From positions 1 through 7,307 of the forward strand of contig CAMOWP010000088.1 in NCBI GenBank assembly GCA_946628455.1: a stretch of 7,307 nt of DNA, in the 5' to 3' direction. Position 1 is the first letter of the stretch. Each line of letters starts with the position of its first letter. The position numbers were made by a program, and so were the translations under genes. Positions 1-6,202 of this stretch are shown one piece after another. The notes under the pieces are model-generated. The model was not told where the DNA came from, made no database searches, and worked only from the letters and a program-made list of their open reading frames with translations. This stretch comes from an uncultured Clostridia bacterium. Lineage in GTDB: Bacteria > Bacillota > Clostridia > Oscillospirales > Acutalibacteraceae.

Positions 1-2
1 GG

Positions 3-1619
3 TGGGATAACTCGAACACCTTCGTATTATGGCGCTCAAGAGACCTTGTTAACTGGCAGGATGAATTCATATTTGATATGTACGATATGTATTCAAAACT
101 TGGGCTTACCGGTACCATTCACTGCACCTGGGCGCCTCAGGTTATATGGGACGGCACCGCGCAGAAATATATGGTTTACTTTGCGCTTGCCGACGAAGCG
201 ATTTCAAACTCAGGCTCACAGCAAATGTATTATATGTATACCTCGGACCTTATGGATTTTACAAAATATGAGGCGCCTCAGCTTCTTTACAAGGCTCCCG
301 AGGGCGCCGCAATTGACGGAGATATAATCTATAATCCATCTGACTCGCTTTACTATCTTTACTACAAGGATGAAATAAACAAAACTATTTGCTATGTTAC
401 AAGCGAAACATTAAACGGCGTATACAACTCTGCTCCTGTTAAGGTTTTCAGCGGAGATACGGGACTCGAGGGCTGTAACTGCCACTACGTTGACGGCAAA
501 CTCACTATGCTTGCGGACGCTTACGGAGACGGATACTTTGTTGCGCTGCAGACTGACGATTACAAAAGCTTTACTCAGCTTCCGTTTAAGAGCTACAGCA
601 TAAATCAGCTCCTGCCGAGGCATGGCTCGGTTATAACTATAAGTAAAGCACAGTACGATTTGCTTTGCAAGAAATATACAGTAAGTAATTTTACCGACAT
701 AAAATATGAGCTTAAAAACGCTTACTCTGTTGAATCGGGATGGGACTGGCACACCTACCGGGATACTAACGAACGCTATTTTGATATAGCTACAACAGGC
801 AAAACAGAGATAGGAAGCGGCAAGGCTTATCTTGATTCCTCAAACATTTTCATCAGCGAAAGCGGAATACATTCCCTGCTTTCAAAGGGCGTTTACACCT
901 TAAGCTTTAAATTTAAGCTCGGCGAAAAGAAAAGTGCAAAAATATTTGCGCTTGCTTCAGACAAGGCGGACTTTGCAGTTCTTTACGACAGCGGATATTT
1001 TATGGTTAACGGCTCAATTGCGGGAAGCGTTCAGCTTGAGTTAAACAAAGAATACAGCTTATATATGACGAGCGACTGCAGCGGTGTTAAACTGTATATC
1101 GACGGCAAGAAGGTATGCGAATTCGATAATGCAATCAGTTATCCCGAGCTTGGAAACAACGCTTATATCGGGCTCGGCTTCTCGGATTACGGCAACCCGA
1201 AGCGCATTACCGCAACATATTCCGAAATCCGCTTCAGGGATATTGCTTTGAGCGAAAGCGAGGTTGACAAGGAATATAACTATGTTCCTCCAAAGCCTGC
1301 TCCGACTCCGACTACAACTAAGCCTCAGAAGGTAACGGTTAAAACGCCTGCCCTTTCAACCGTTAAGGCAGGCAAAAAGAGCTTCACTGCAAAATGGAAA
1401 AAGGTAAGCTCCGTTTCAGGATATCAGCTTCAGTATTCAACAAAGAAGAGCTTTAAGGGTAAAAAGACTGTAAAGCTGAGTAAAAAGCTGACTAAGAAAA
1501 CCGTTAAAAAGCTTAAGAAAAATAAAAAATACTATGTCAGAATCCGCGCATACAAAAAGGTAGGAGGCAAAACATACTATTCAAAATGGTCAAAAATTAA
1601 GGCTGTTAAGACAAAATAA
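3..1619 (+). CDS. Secreted GH43-like glycoside hydrolase with LamG-like and FN3 domains (5' partial)
   Basis: The reading frame is open from the left edge, so the signal peptide and the N-terminal catalytic Asp are outside the window; 538 residues are visible. The opening residues, with WRSRDLVNW, then CTWAPQV (about residue 42), AIDGD (Asp at about 105), GLEGCN (Glu at about 156) and PRHGSV (about 205) follow the order of GH43 five-bladed propeller enzymes, where the Asp and Glu are the pKa modulator and general acid. Family members cleave arabinose- or xylose-containing plant polysaccharides; the exact substrate cannot be read here. A concanavalin/LamG-like beta domain follows (about 260-420), then a Pro/Thr linker (PPKPAPTPTTTKP) and one fibronectin type III repeat (about 445-538) very rich in lysine, as in extracellular proteins of gut Clostridia. 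The family call is good; catalytic competence is unproven because the N-terminus is missing. The frame ends at TAA directly before a terminator. Confidence 0.8.
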   Translation, partial: WDNSNTFVLWRSRDLVNWQDEFIFDMYDMYSKLGLTGTIHCTWAPQVIWDGTAQKYMVYFALADEAISNSGSQQMYYMYTSDLMDFTKYEAPQLLYKAPEGAAIDGDIIYNPSDSLYYLYYKDEINKTICYVTSETLNGVYNSAPVKVFSGDTGLEGCNCHYVDGKLTMLADAYGDGYFVALQTDDYKSFTQLPFKSYSINQLLPRHGSVITISKAQYDLLCKKYTVSNFTDIKYELKNAYSVESGWDWHTYRDTNERYFDIATTGKTEIGSGKAYLDSSNIFISESGIHSLLSKGVYTLSFKFKLGEKKSAKIFALASDKADFAVLYDSGYFMVNGSIAGSVQLELNKEYSLYMTSDCSGVKLYIDGKKVCEFDNAISYPELGNNAYIGLGFSDYGNPKRITATYSEIRFRDIALSESEVDKEYNYVPPKPAPTPTTTKPQKVTVKTPALSTVKAGKKSFTAKWKKVSSVSGYQLQYSTKKSFKGKKTVKLSKKLTKKTVKKLKKNKKYYVRIRAYKKVGGKTYYSKWSKIKAVKTK

Positions 1620-1652
1620 AAAAATGGCAAAGGATATCCTTTGCCGTTTTTA
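1620..1652. terminator. Bidirectional rho-independent terminator between convergent genes
   Basis: A perfect 20-bp palindrome lies at 1626-1645 (arms GGCAAAGG and CCTTTGCC around ATAT). It is flanked by an A-run on the left and GTTTTTATT on the right, so both strands give a hairpin followed by a U-rich tract. It fills almost all of the 33-bp gap between the GH43-like gene (+) and the membrane protein gene (-), and can serve both. Confidence 0.9.
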
Positions 1653-2420
1653 TTATTCCTGTTTTTCGGTTGTGGTTGTTTGAGTTGTGCTTTCGGATTC
1701 AGGCCTGGTTGTTTCTGTTTCGGAAACGACCTCATCTGCAGCGGCAGTTGTTTCGGCGGCTGCCATAAGCCCTGTTTTATCAAGATGAGTTACCTGAGAG
1801 CCCTTCTTAAAGAAGCCCATATCCTCAAGAAGCGCGAGCACTTCCAGGTTAAGGAATTCCGTGTTTTCATCCTCAACGATAATCTCATATGCCGTGGGGC
1901 TCGGGTCCTCATATTTAAGCGCGTCCTGAAGGCCTTCAATTCCGTTGACCTCTTTACCGTCAACGAAAATATAAGTTCCCTTAACAACGATTGTTCCCTT
2001 ATATTTAACAAGAAGGTCCTCGGTTGTGGACTCGGTAGTAGGCTTAGTTGTTGTCTCCTTCGGGCCGAAGGTGATGTTTCCCGTATAGTAAAGAGCTGCG
2101 AAAACTGCCGCAAGAATAACAATAAGAGTTATAATTACATAAGGCAATTTGCTCTTTTTCTTTTCCTTCTTAAAGCGGTGGCGCTTAAGAGTCGGCCTCT
2201 CCTCGCCCGTATGGGTTTCGTTCATTTCGTAATCGTCTGTTTTTTCCTCATACGAATAATCGCCCTTTTTATGTACAACGAGCGGAGAGTCAAGCGTTAC
2301 GTTATGCTCCTTATTAAACTCCTTAAGCTCAGCGTTAAGGCTCTGCGCAGTTTCCTTTTTCTCCTCGGTTACAGCCTCCGCTGCTTCAATAACCTCTTCC
2401 TTATTTAATTCATCACTCAT
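1653..2420 (-). CDS. Single-pass membrane protein with ExbD/TolR-like extracytoplasmic domain
   Basis: The protein has 255 residues and no name I recognise. The N-terminal 90 residues are acidic then strongly basic (KRHRFKKEKKKSK at about 79-91), with no signal peptide. One membrane segment follows (about 92-113, LPYVIITLIVILAAVFAALY). The positive-inside rule places the N-terminus in the cytoplasm and the C-terminus outside. After a Thr-rich spacer (TTTKPTTESTTED), residues about 137-214 show a beta-alpha-beta-alpha-beta pattern (TIVVKGTYIFVDGKEV, an EGLQDAL helix, YEIIVEDEN, LEVLALLEDMGF, QVTHL). This resembles the periplasmic domain of ExbD/TolR proteins, but no ExbB/TolQ partner is nearby. 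The tail is again Thr/Glu-rich and low in complexity. The start chosen is the ATG at 2420, six bases after an AGGTG Shine-Dalgarno; an in-frame GTG at 2429 lies inside that site. It is divergent from the ROK gene and has its own promoter. The gene is secure; the domain resemblance is inference. Confidence 0.75.
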   Translation of the reverse strand: MSDELNKEEVIEAAEAVTEEKKETAQSLNAELKEFNKEHNVTLDSPLVVHKKGDYSYEEKTDDYEMNETHTGEERPTLKRHRFKKEKKKSKLPYVIITLIVILAAVFAALYYTGNITFGPKETTTKPTTESTTEDLLVKYKGTIVVKGTYIFVDGKEVNGIEGLQDALKYEDPSPTAYEIIVEDENTEFLNLEVLALLEDMGFFKKGSQVTHLDKTGLMAAAETTAAADEVVSETETTRPESESTTQTTTTEKQE

Positions 2421-2426
2421 AGTAAG

Positions 2427-2431
2427 CACCT
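2427..2431 (-). promoter_or_regulatory. Ribosome binding site that decides the start of the membrane protein gene
   Basis: On the minus strand AGGTG lies six bases before the ATG at 2420. AGGTG matches the anti-Shine-Dalgarno complement AGGAGGTG. The upstream in-frame GTG (2427-2429) is part of this site and has no good site of its own, so the ATG is preferred. Confidence 0.65.
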
Positions 2432-2464
2432 GTTAATTAGTAAAATTTGTAATCATTTTGTAAT

Positions 2465-2493
2465 ATAATATCACATTTTTGAGCATATTTCAA
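2465..2493 (-). promoter_or_regulatory. Leftward sigma-A type promoter with extended -10
   Basis: On the minus strand TTGAAA (2493-2488) is followed by a 17-bp spacer and TATTAT (2470-2465). The spacer ends in TGA, giving an extended -10 element (TGATATTAT). It would start transcription near 2458, leaving a leader of about 38 bases before the ATG of the membrane protein gene. Confidence 0.75.
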
Positions 2494-2505
2494 TATTATA
2501 TTGAA
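2489..2505. repeat. Perfect 17-bp palindrome spanning both divergent -35 boxes
   Basis: TTCAATAT-T-ATATTGAA has 8-bp arms around one central base. It covers most of both -35 elements of the divergent promoters. A dimeric regulator bound here would block both. Part of the symmetry is automatic, because two TTGAA-type -35 boxes face each other, but the additional matching inner bases are not. The operator role is inference. Confidence 0.5.
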
Positions 2506-2529
2506 TTTATATTAATAAATTGATATAAT
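2501..2529 (+). promoter_or_regulatory. Rightward sigma-A type promoter with extended -10
   Basis: TTGAAT (2501-2506), a spacer of exactly 17 bp and a consensus TATAAT (2524-2529) preceded by TGA give an extended -10 element (TGATATAAT). Transcription would begin near 2536, about 27 bases before the ROK start codon, so there is no room for a riboswitch. It is expected to drive the ROK-azlC-azlD unit strongly unless repressed. Confidence 0.85.
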
Positions 2530-2562
2530 TAATAATGAATAAATTTATCCGGAGGAATAAAA

Positions 2563-3447
2563 ATGCGTATTTTAACCTTTGATATCGGCGGTTACTTTAT
2601 TAAGTACGGCATATGCGACGAGAATTTCACTCTGCTTGAAACGCATAAAATCCCGACTGAAGCTGAAAAGGGCGGCCAGGATTTGATTGAAAGAATAATA
2701 GGCATTGTTGAAAGCTACAAGAATATTGACCGCGTTGCGGTTTCTACTGCCGGACAGGTTGACAGCGAGCACGGCATCGTTGTTTATTCAACGGGCAAGA
2801 TTCCTTACTACACCGGAATGATGGTTAAAAAGCTGATTGAGAATAAAACGAAAATCCCGACCTTTGTTGAAAACAACGTTAACGCTGCTGCCATGGGCGA
2901 GGCAAAATTCGGCGCGGCTAAGGGTGTTGACGATTTTATCTGCCTGACCTACGGAAACGGAATCGGCGGAGCGATTTACCTCAACGGAAAGCTTTACAAG
3001 GGCGCAGGCTCCTCGGCGGGAGAGCTCGGACATATGGTAACTCACGCAGGCGGCAAGCAGTGCAACTGCGGCGGCGAGGGTTGCTATGAATGCTACGCAT
3101 CTGCAAACGCTCTTATCAGCGCGGTTAACAGAGTTTCAGACAAGAAGCTTGACGCATTTCAGATTTTTGATAAGGAAAACTTTGAAAAGCCCGAAATCAG
3201 GTTTGAAATTGACAAGTGGATTGACGAAATTATTATCGGGCTTATCAATATTATTTACACCTTTAATCCCCCGCTTATAGTTCTCGGCGGCGGCATTATG
3301 AACGAGGACTATATTATAGACCTTATTGACAGGAAAATTTATAACAGACTAATGGACAATTACCGCAAGGTTAACATCGTGCGCTCAAGGCTCGGAAACG
3401 ACGCGGCGCTGCTCGGAGTTGCTTACCTTGCTTCAAACATCAAATAA
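2563..3447 (+). CDS. ROK-family sugar kinase-like protein, probable pseudokinase
   Basis: This 294-residue protein has usual ROK length and no N-terminal helix-turn-helix, so it resembles ROK sugar kinases, not NagC/XylR/Mlc-type repressors. ROK landmarks occur in order: DIGG (7-10), STAGQVD (61-67), ENNVNAA (103-109), GNGIGG (131-136), the sugar-binding ExGH (E154, H157), the zinc motif CNCGGEGC (C167, C169, C174, with H157) and LGGG (241-244). Three conserved positions differ from typical active members. The Thr of DIGGT is Tyr11, the catalytic base Asp of the END motif is Asn105 (codon 2875-2877, AAC), and the Thr of GTGIGG is Asn132. The sugar and zinc sites look intact while the catalytic and phosphate-binding sites do not. 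This suggests a protein that binds a sugar without phosphorylating it, though that is inference. The start is fixed by GGAGG at 2551-2555, seven bases upstream. Its stop overlaps the azlC start by one base. Confidence 0.9.
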   Translation: MRILTFDIGGYFIKYGICDENFTLLETHKIPTEAEKGGQDLIERIIGIVESYKNIDRVAVSTAGQVDSEHGIVVYSTGKIPYYTGMMVKKLIENKTKIPTFVENNVNAAAMGEAKFGAAKGVDDFICLTYGNGIGGAIYLNGKLYKGAGSSAGELGHMVTHAGGKQCNCGGEGCYECYASANALISAVNRVSDKKLDAFQIFDKENFEKPEIRFEIDKWIDEIIIGLINIIYTFNPPLIVLGGGIMNEDYIIDLIDRKIYNRLMDNYRKVNIVRSRLGNDAALLGVAYLASNIK

Positions 3448-4175
3448 TGAAAAAAGAGATAAAAGAAAACACATTTTTAAAAGGAATAACTGACGGAATA
3501 CCAATTTGCCTCGGCTACCTTTCGGTAGCCTTTGCATTTGGTATTTTTACTGTTTCAAGCGGGCTTACGGCAATTGAAGCAGTTTTGATTTCAATGACCA
3601 ACGTGACCTCGGCAGGTCAGCTTGCGGCAGTGCCTATTATGCTTTCGGGCGGAACGCTTTTCGAGCTCGCGCTGTCTCAATTTATCATCAATCTCAGATA
3701 CTCGCTTATGAGCGTTTCGCTGAGCCAGAAATTTGATAAATCGGTAAGACTCATTGACCGCTTTCTGATTGCGTTTGTCAACACTGACGAGGTCTTTGCC
3801 GTTGCGGCTTCAAAGGACAGGGTTTCAAAAAAGTATATGCTCGGGCTGATTCTGACTCCGTATATCGGCTGGAGCGCGGGAACAGCTCTCGGCGCTATTG
3901 CGGGAAACATTCTTCCTGCTATAGTTATATCGGCGCTCGGAGTTATGATTTACGGAATGTTCATCGCAATTGTTGTTCCACCTGCGAGAGAGGATAAGCA
4001 CGTGCTTTTCTGCGTTTTAATCGCGCTCGTTCTATCGTGCCTTTTCAGATATATTCCGCTTCTTTCAAAGGTGCAGACGGGATTTGTTATAATAATCTGC
4101 TCCGTAATAGCAAGCACTGTTGCGGCGCTTCTTTTCCCTGTCAGCGAAGAAAAGGAGGGTAAAGATGAGCTTTAG
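3447..4175 (+). CDS. azlC: AzlC family branched-chain amino acid exporter, large subunit
   Basis: This 242-residue, highly hydrophobic protein acts in the cytoplasmic membrane. In the known family AzlC works with the small AzlD subunit to export branched-chain amino acids or analogues. Family marks visible are the N-terminal GITDGIPICLGYLSVAFAFG (13-32), INLRYSLMSVSLS (81-93), the TDEVFAVA motif (113-120) and GWSAGTALG (141-149), with several membrane segments through to about residue 231. The length is normal. The start ATG shares its A with the stop codon of the ROK gene (TAATG), and there is no Shine-Dalgarno just before it. Translation is therefore probably coupled to the ROK gene by termination and reinitiation. 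The 3' end overlaps azlD by 11 bases. The substrate is inferred from the family only. Confidence 0.93.
   Translation: MKKEIKENTFLKGITDGIPICLGYLSVAFAFGIFTVSSGLTAIEAVLISMTNVTSAGQLAAVPIMLSGGTLFELALSQFIINLRYSLMSVSLSQKFDKSVRLIDRFLIAFVNTDEVFAVAASKDRVSKKYMLGLILTPYIGWSAGTALGAIAGNILPAIVISALGVMIYGMFIAIVVPPAREDKHVLFCVLIALVLSCLFRYIPLLSKVQTGFVIIICSVIASTVAALLFPVSEEKEGKDEL
4153..4158 (+). promoter_or_regulatory. Ribosome binding site that decides the azlD start
   Basis: AGGAGG lies inside the azlC reading frame, six bases before the ATG at 4165. It supports that ATG and argues against an ATG 45 bases upstream in the same frame, which would add a basic, non-family extension (MRRFFSLSAKKRRVK). Confidence 0.85.
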
Positions 4176-4485
4176 TACATTCCTTCCCTACCTCGCAGTT
4201 ATGGCGCTTGTAACTTATCTTGTAAGGGCAGTTCCGCTTATAGCAATAAAAAAGAAGATTGAAAACAAATTCATACTTTCATTTCTTCACTATATGCCGT
4301 ATGCGGTTTTAACGGTTATGACTATTCCCGCCGTTTTCTACGCAACGGACCACACCGCCTCGGCAATAGTCGGCGTTATCATAGCGCTTGCTCTTGCATA
4401 CTTTAAGCGCAGCCTGATGACAGTTGCAGTAGGCGCGTCGGCAGGAGTTCTTATCTGCGAGCTGATAATTAAATACCTGATATAA
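4165..4485 (+). CDS. azlD: AzlD family branched-chain amino acid exporter, small subunit
   Basis: This 106-residue protein has about four membrane segments. The family motif TYLVRAVPL (17-25) is followed by a basic loop, then the HYMPYAVLTVMTIPAVF segment (42-58). AzlD proteins are usually about 100-110 residues, so the gene is complete. It pairs with AzlC in the membrane as the small subunit of the exporter. Its start overlaps the azlC end by 11 bases, which points to coupled, near-equal synthesis of the two subunits. A strong terminator follows the stop at once, so it is the last gene of the ROK-azlC-azlD unit. Confidence 0.92.
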   Translation: MSFSTFLPYLAVMALVTYLVRAVPLIAIKKKIENKFILSFLHYMPYAVLTVMTIPAVFYATDHTASAIVGVIIALALAYFKRSLMTVAVGASAGVLICELIIKYLI

Positions 4486-4517
4486 AAAACTGAGAGCCCA
4501 CGGGCTCTCAGTTTTTT
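4484..4517. terminator. Bidirectional rho-independent terminator
   Basis: An 11-bp perfect inverted repeat (ACTGAGAGCCC at 4489-4499, GGGCTCTCAGT at 4502-4512) is flanked by six A on the left and six T on the right. The repeat can end transcripts of azlD on the plus strand and of the flavodoxin gene on the minus strand. It occupies most of the 41-bp gap between the two convergent stops. Confidence 0.95.
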
Positions 4518-4526
4518 AATTACTTA

Positions 4527-4931
4527 TTACAAAAATTTTTTGGCAAAATCTGCGGCGGCTTTGCAGTCGTCTGCATTGGGTCTTCCCTTTGCGATAAATT
4601 TGAACTGACCCTTGCAGAAGAATTCCTCGTCCGCTACCTCAATGCCCTTCGACTGAGCGGCAGCCTTAACCTGAGCGTGTGTTCCGCTTAAGATTGCGGC
4701 TGATGAGAAATTAACTATTTTACCGACGTTAACGCTGATACCGCTGATAAAGTTCTTAACGTTTGTATCAAGCTGAGTTGCGTAAACTGCGCTACCGAGG
4801 AAAAGTATGTCAACGTCGTCAGCAAGAGGTACGTCGATAGTTTCAGCCTTAACGCCTACTGCCTCTGCTATAGCCTCAGCAAGCTTTTTTGTGTGCCCTG
4901 TTTTTGTGTAGTATCTTACCGCGATATTCAT
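4527..4931 (-). CDS. Small flavodoxin family protein
   Basis: The 134-residue protein begins with a beta strand and an FMN phosphate-binding loop, YYTKTGHTKKLAEAI (7-21), matching the T-x-T-G-x-T pattern of flavodoxins. It continues with the second strand region DILFLGSAVYATQLD (41-55), where the family places residues near the flavin ring, and ends with the FFCKGQFKF segment (104-112) common in this group. It is probably a soluble cytoplasmic electron carrier binding FMN; its redox partner cannot be told from the sequence. It is slightly shorter than the usual 140-150 residues but looks complete. The ATG has AAGGAGG (4945-4939 on the minus strand) seven bases upstream. It starts 21 bases after the tyrS stop, so it is likely cotranscribed and last in that unit. 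Confidence 0.85.
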   Translation of the reverse strand: MNIAVRYYTKTGHTKKLAEAIAEAVGVKAETIDVPLADDVDILFLGSAVYATQLDTNVKNFISGISVNVGKIVNFSSAAILSGTHAQVKAAAQSKGIEVADEEFFCKGQFKFIAKGRPNADDCKAAADFAKKFL

Positions 4932-4952
4932 AAAAGGTCCTCCTTATTATAA

Positions 4953-6176
4953 TCAGAATTTGAATTTTCTGAATATTTTCTTACCCTTTTTAATGATAAC
5001 GCCTTCCTTAAGCTCGTCCTTTGTAAGAGCGTGCCATACGTCCTTAATCTTTTCATCGTTAAGAGATACGCCGCCCTGCTGAATAAGGCGCCTGCCCTCG
5101 CCGTTTGACTTAATCATTTCAGCCTTGAGCATAAGGGAGAGAACGGTTGCCTTGCCCTCCTCGTCAAAGTCTGAATCGTCAACATCGGTGGTAGGCATAT
5201 TGCTGTCGTCTGCGCCGCCTGAGAAGAGCGCTCTTGCAGCCTCCTGCGCCTTCTTTGCTTCCTCCTCGCCGTGAACGAGCTTTGTAAGCTCAAACGCGAG
5301 GATTTCCTTAGCTGTGTTGAGCTGACTGCCCTCCCAGGAGTCCATCTTTCTGATTTCCTCCATAGGCAGGAAGGTCAGCATTCTGATGCACTTGAGAACG
5401 TCGGCGTCGTCAACGTTGCGCCAGTACTGATAAAACTCATAAGGCGTGGTTTTATTTGCGTCAAGCCATACTGCGTTGCCGGCGGTTTTTCCCATCTTTC
5501 TTCCCTGAGAATCGGTAAGAAGAGTAATAGTCATTGCGTGAGCGTCCTTGCCGAGCTTCTTTCTGATAAGCTCGGTTCCGCCGAGCATATTGCTCCACTG
5601 GTCGTCTCCGCCGAACTGCATATTACAGCCGTAGTGCTGGAAGAGATAGTAGAAATCATATGACTGCATAATCATATAGTTGAATTCAAAGAAGGAAAGC
5701 CCCTTTTCCATTCTCTGCTTATAGCATTCTGCGCGAAGCATATTGTTAACCGAGAAGCAGGTTCCGACCTCGCGTAAAACATCAACGTAGTTGAGGTCAA
5801 GCAGCCAGTCGGCATTATTTACCATCTGAGCCTTGCCCTCGCCGAATTCGATAAAGCGCTCCATCTGCTTTCTGAAGCACTCGGCGTTATGGTCAATATC
5901 CTCGCGGGTAAGCATTTTTCTCATATCCGTTCTGCCAGACGGGTCGCCTATCATAGTTGTACCGCCGCCGATAAGAGCTATCGGCTGGTTGCCTGCCTCC
6001 TGGAGCCTCTTCATAAGAGTAAGCGCCATAAAGTGGCCTGCGGTAAGGCTGTCTGCAGTACAGTCAAAGCCGATATAAAACTTTGCTTTACCTGCGTTTA
6101 CCATTGTTCTGATTTCTTCCTCGTTAGTTACCTGAGCGATAAGCCCGCGCTCAACGAGTTCTTCATATACACCCAT
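4953..6176 (-). CDS. tyrS: Tyrosine--tRNA ligase (TyrRS)
   Basis: This 407-residue class I aminoacyl-tRNA synthetase charges tRNA-Tyr with tyrosine using ATP in the cytoplasm; the length is normal for bacterial TyrS. The Rossmann domain carries GFDCTADSLTAGHF (36-49) with the HIGH-type motif at 45-48, here T-A-G-H. The tyrosine pocket residues Y167, Q171 and D174 (YMIMQSYD) are present, followed by GGDDQW (189-194). The KMSKS-type loop is KMGKT at 227-231. The C-terminal S4 RNA-binding domain covers about 348-405. The ATG has GGAGG (6189-6185, minus strand) eight to nine bases upstream. It lies 26 bases after the recN stop. That gap is too short for a T-box leader, so any such control would have to lie upstream of the window or be absent. 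Confidence 0.97.
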   Translation of the reverse strand: MGVYEELVERGLIAQVTNEEEIRTMVNAGKAKFYIGFDCTADSLTAGHFMALTLMKRLQEAGNQPIALIGGGTTMIGDPSGRTDMRKMLTREDIDHNAECFRKQMERFIEFGEGKAQMVNNADWLLDLNYVDVLREVGTCFSVNNMLRAECYKQRMEKGLSFFEFNYMIMQSYDFYYLFQHYGCNMQFGGDDQWSNMLGGTELIRKKLGKDAHAMTITLLTDSQGRKMGKTAGNAVWLDANKTTPYEFYQYWRNVDDADVLKCIRMLTFLPMEEIRKMDSWEGSQLNTAKEILAFELTKLVHGEEEAKKAQEAARALFSGGADDSNMPTTDVDDSDFDEEGKATVLSLMLKAEMIKSNGEGRRLIQQGGVSLNDEKIKDVWHALTKDELKEGVIIKKGKKIFRKFKF

Positions 6177-6202
6177 ATTTTTATCCTCCGTATGGTTATT
6201 TA

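Noticed and set aside
1641..2408. A 255-codon open frame on the plus strand opposite the membrane protein gene
   Set aside because: It is the complement of a gene with a clear membrane segment, ribosome binding site and promoter. Its own translation is rich in Cys, Leu and Arg with no family pattern, and it starts within the terminator.
2427..2429. GTG as the start codon of the membrane protein gene
   Set aside because: The GTG is part of the AGGTG ribosome binding site for the ATG at 2420 and has no good site of its own.
4120..4164. Longer azlD start at 4120
   Set aside because: It would add 15 basic residues absent from the family and has no good ribosome binding site, while AGGAGG sits six bases before the ATG at 4165.
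5271..5663. Plus-strand open frames opposite tyrS and recN (for example 5271-5663 and 5889-6206)
   Set aside because: They lie opposite well-recognised conserved genes, lack ribosome binding sites and show no family motifs.
6177..6202. T-box leader in front of tyrS
   Set aside because: Only 26 bases separate the recN stop from tyrS, too short for a T-box specifier and antiterminator, and no terminator hairpin is present.
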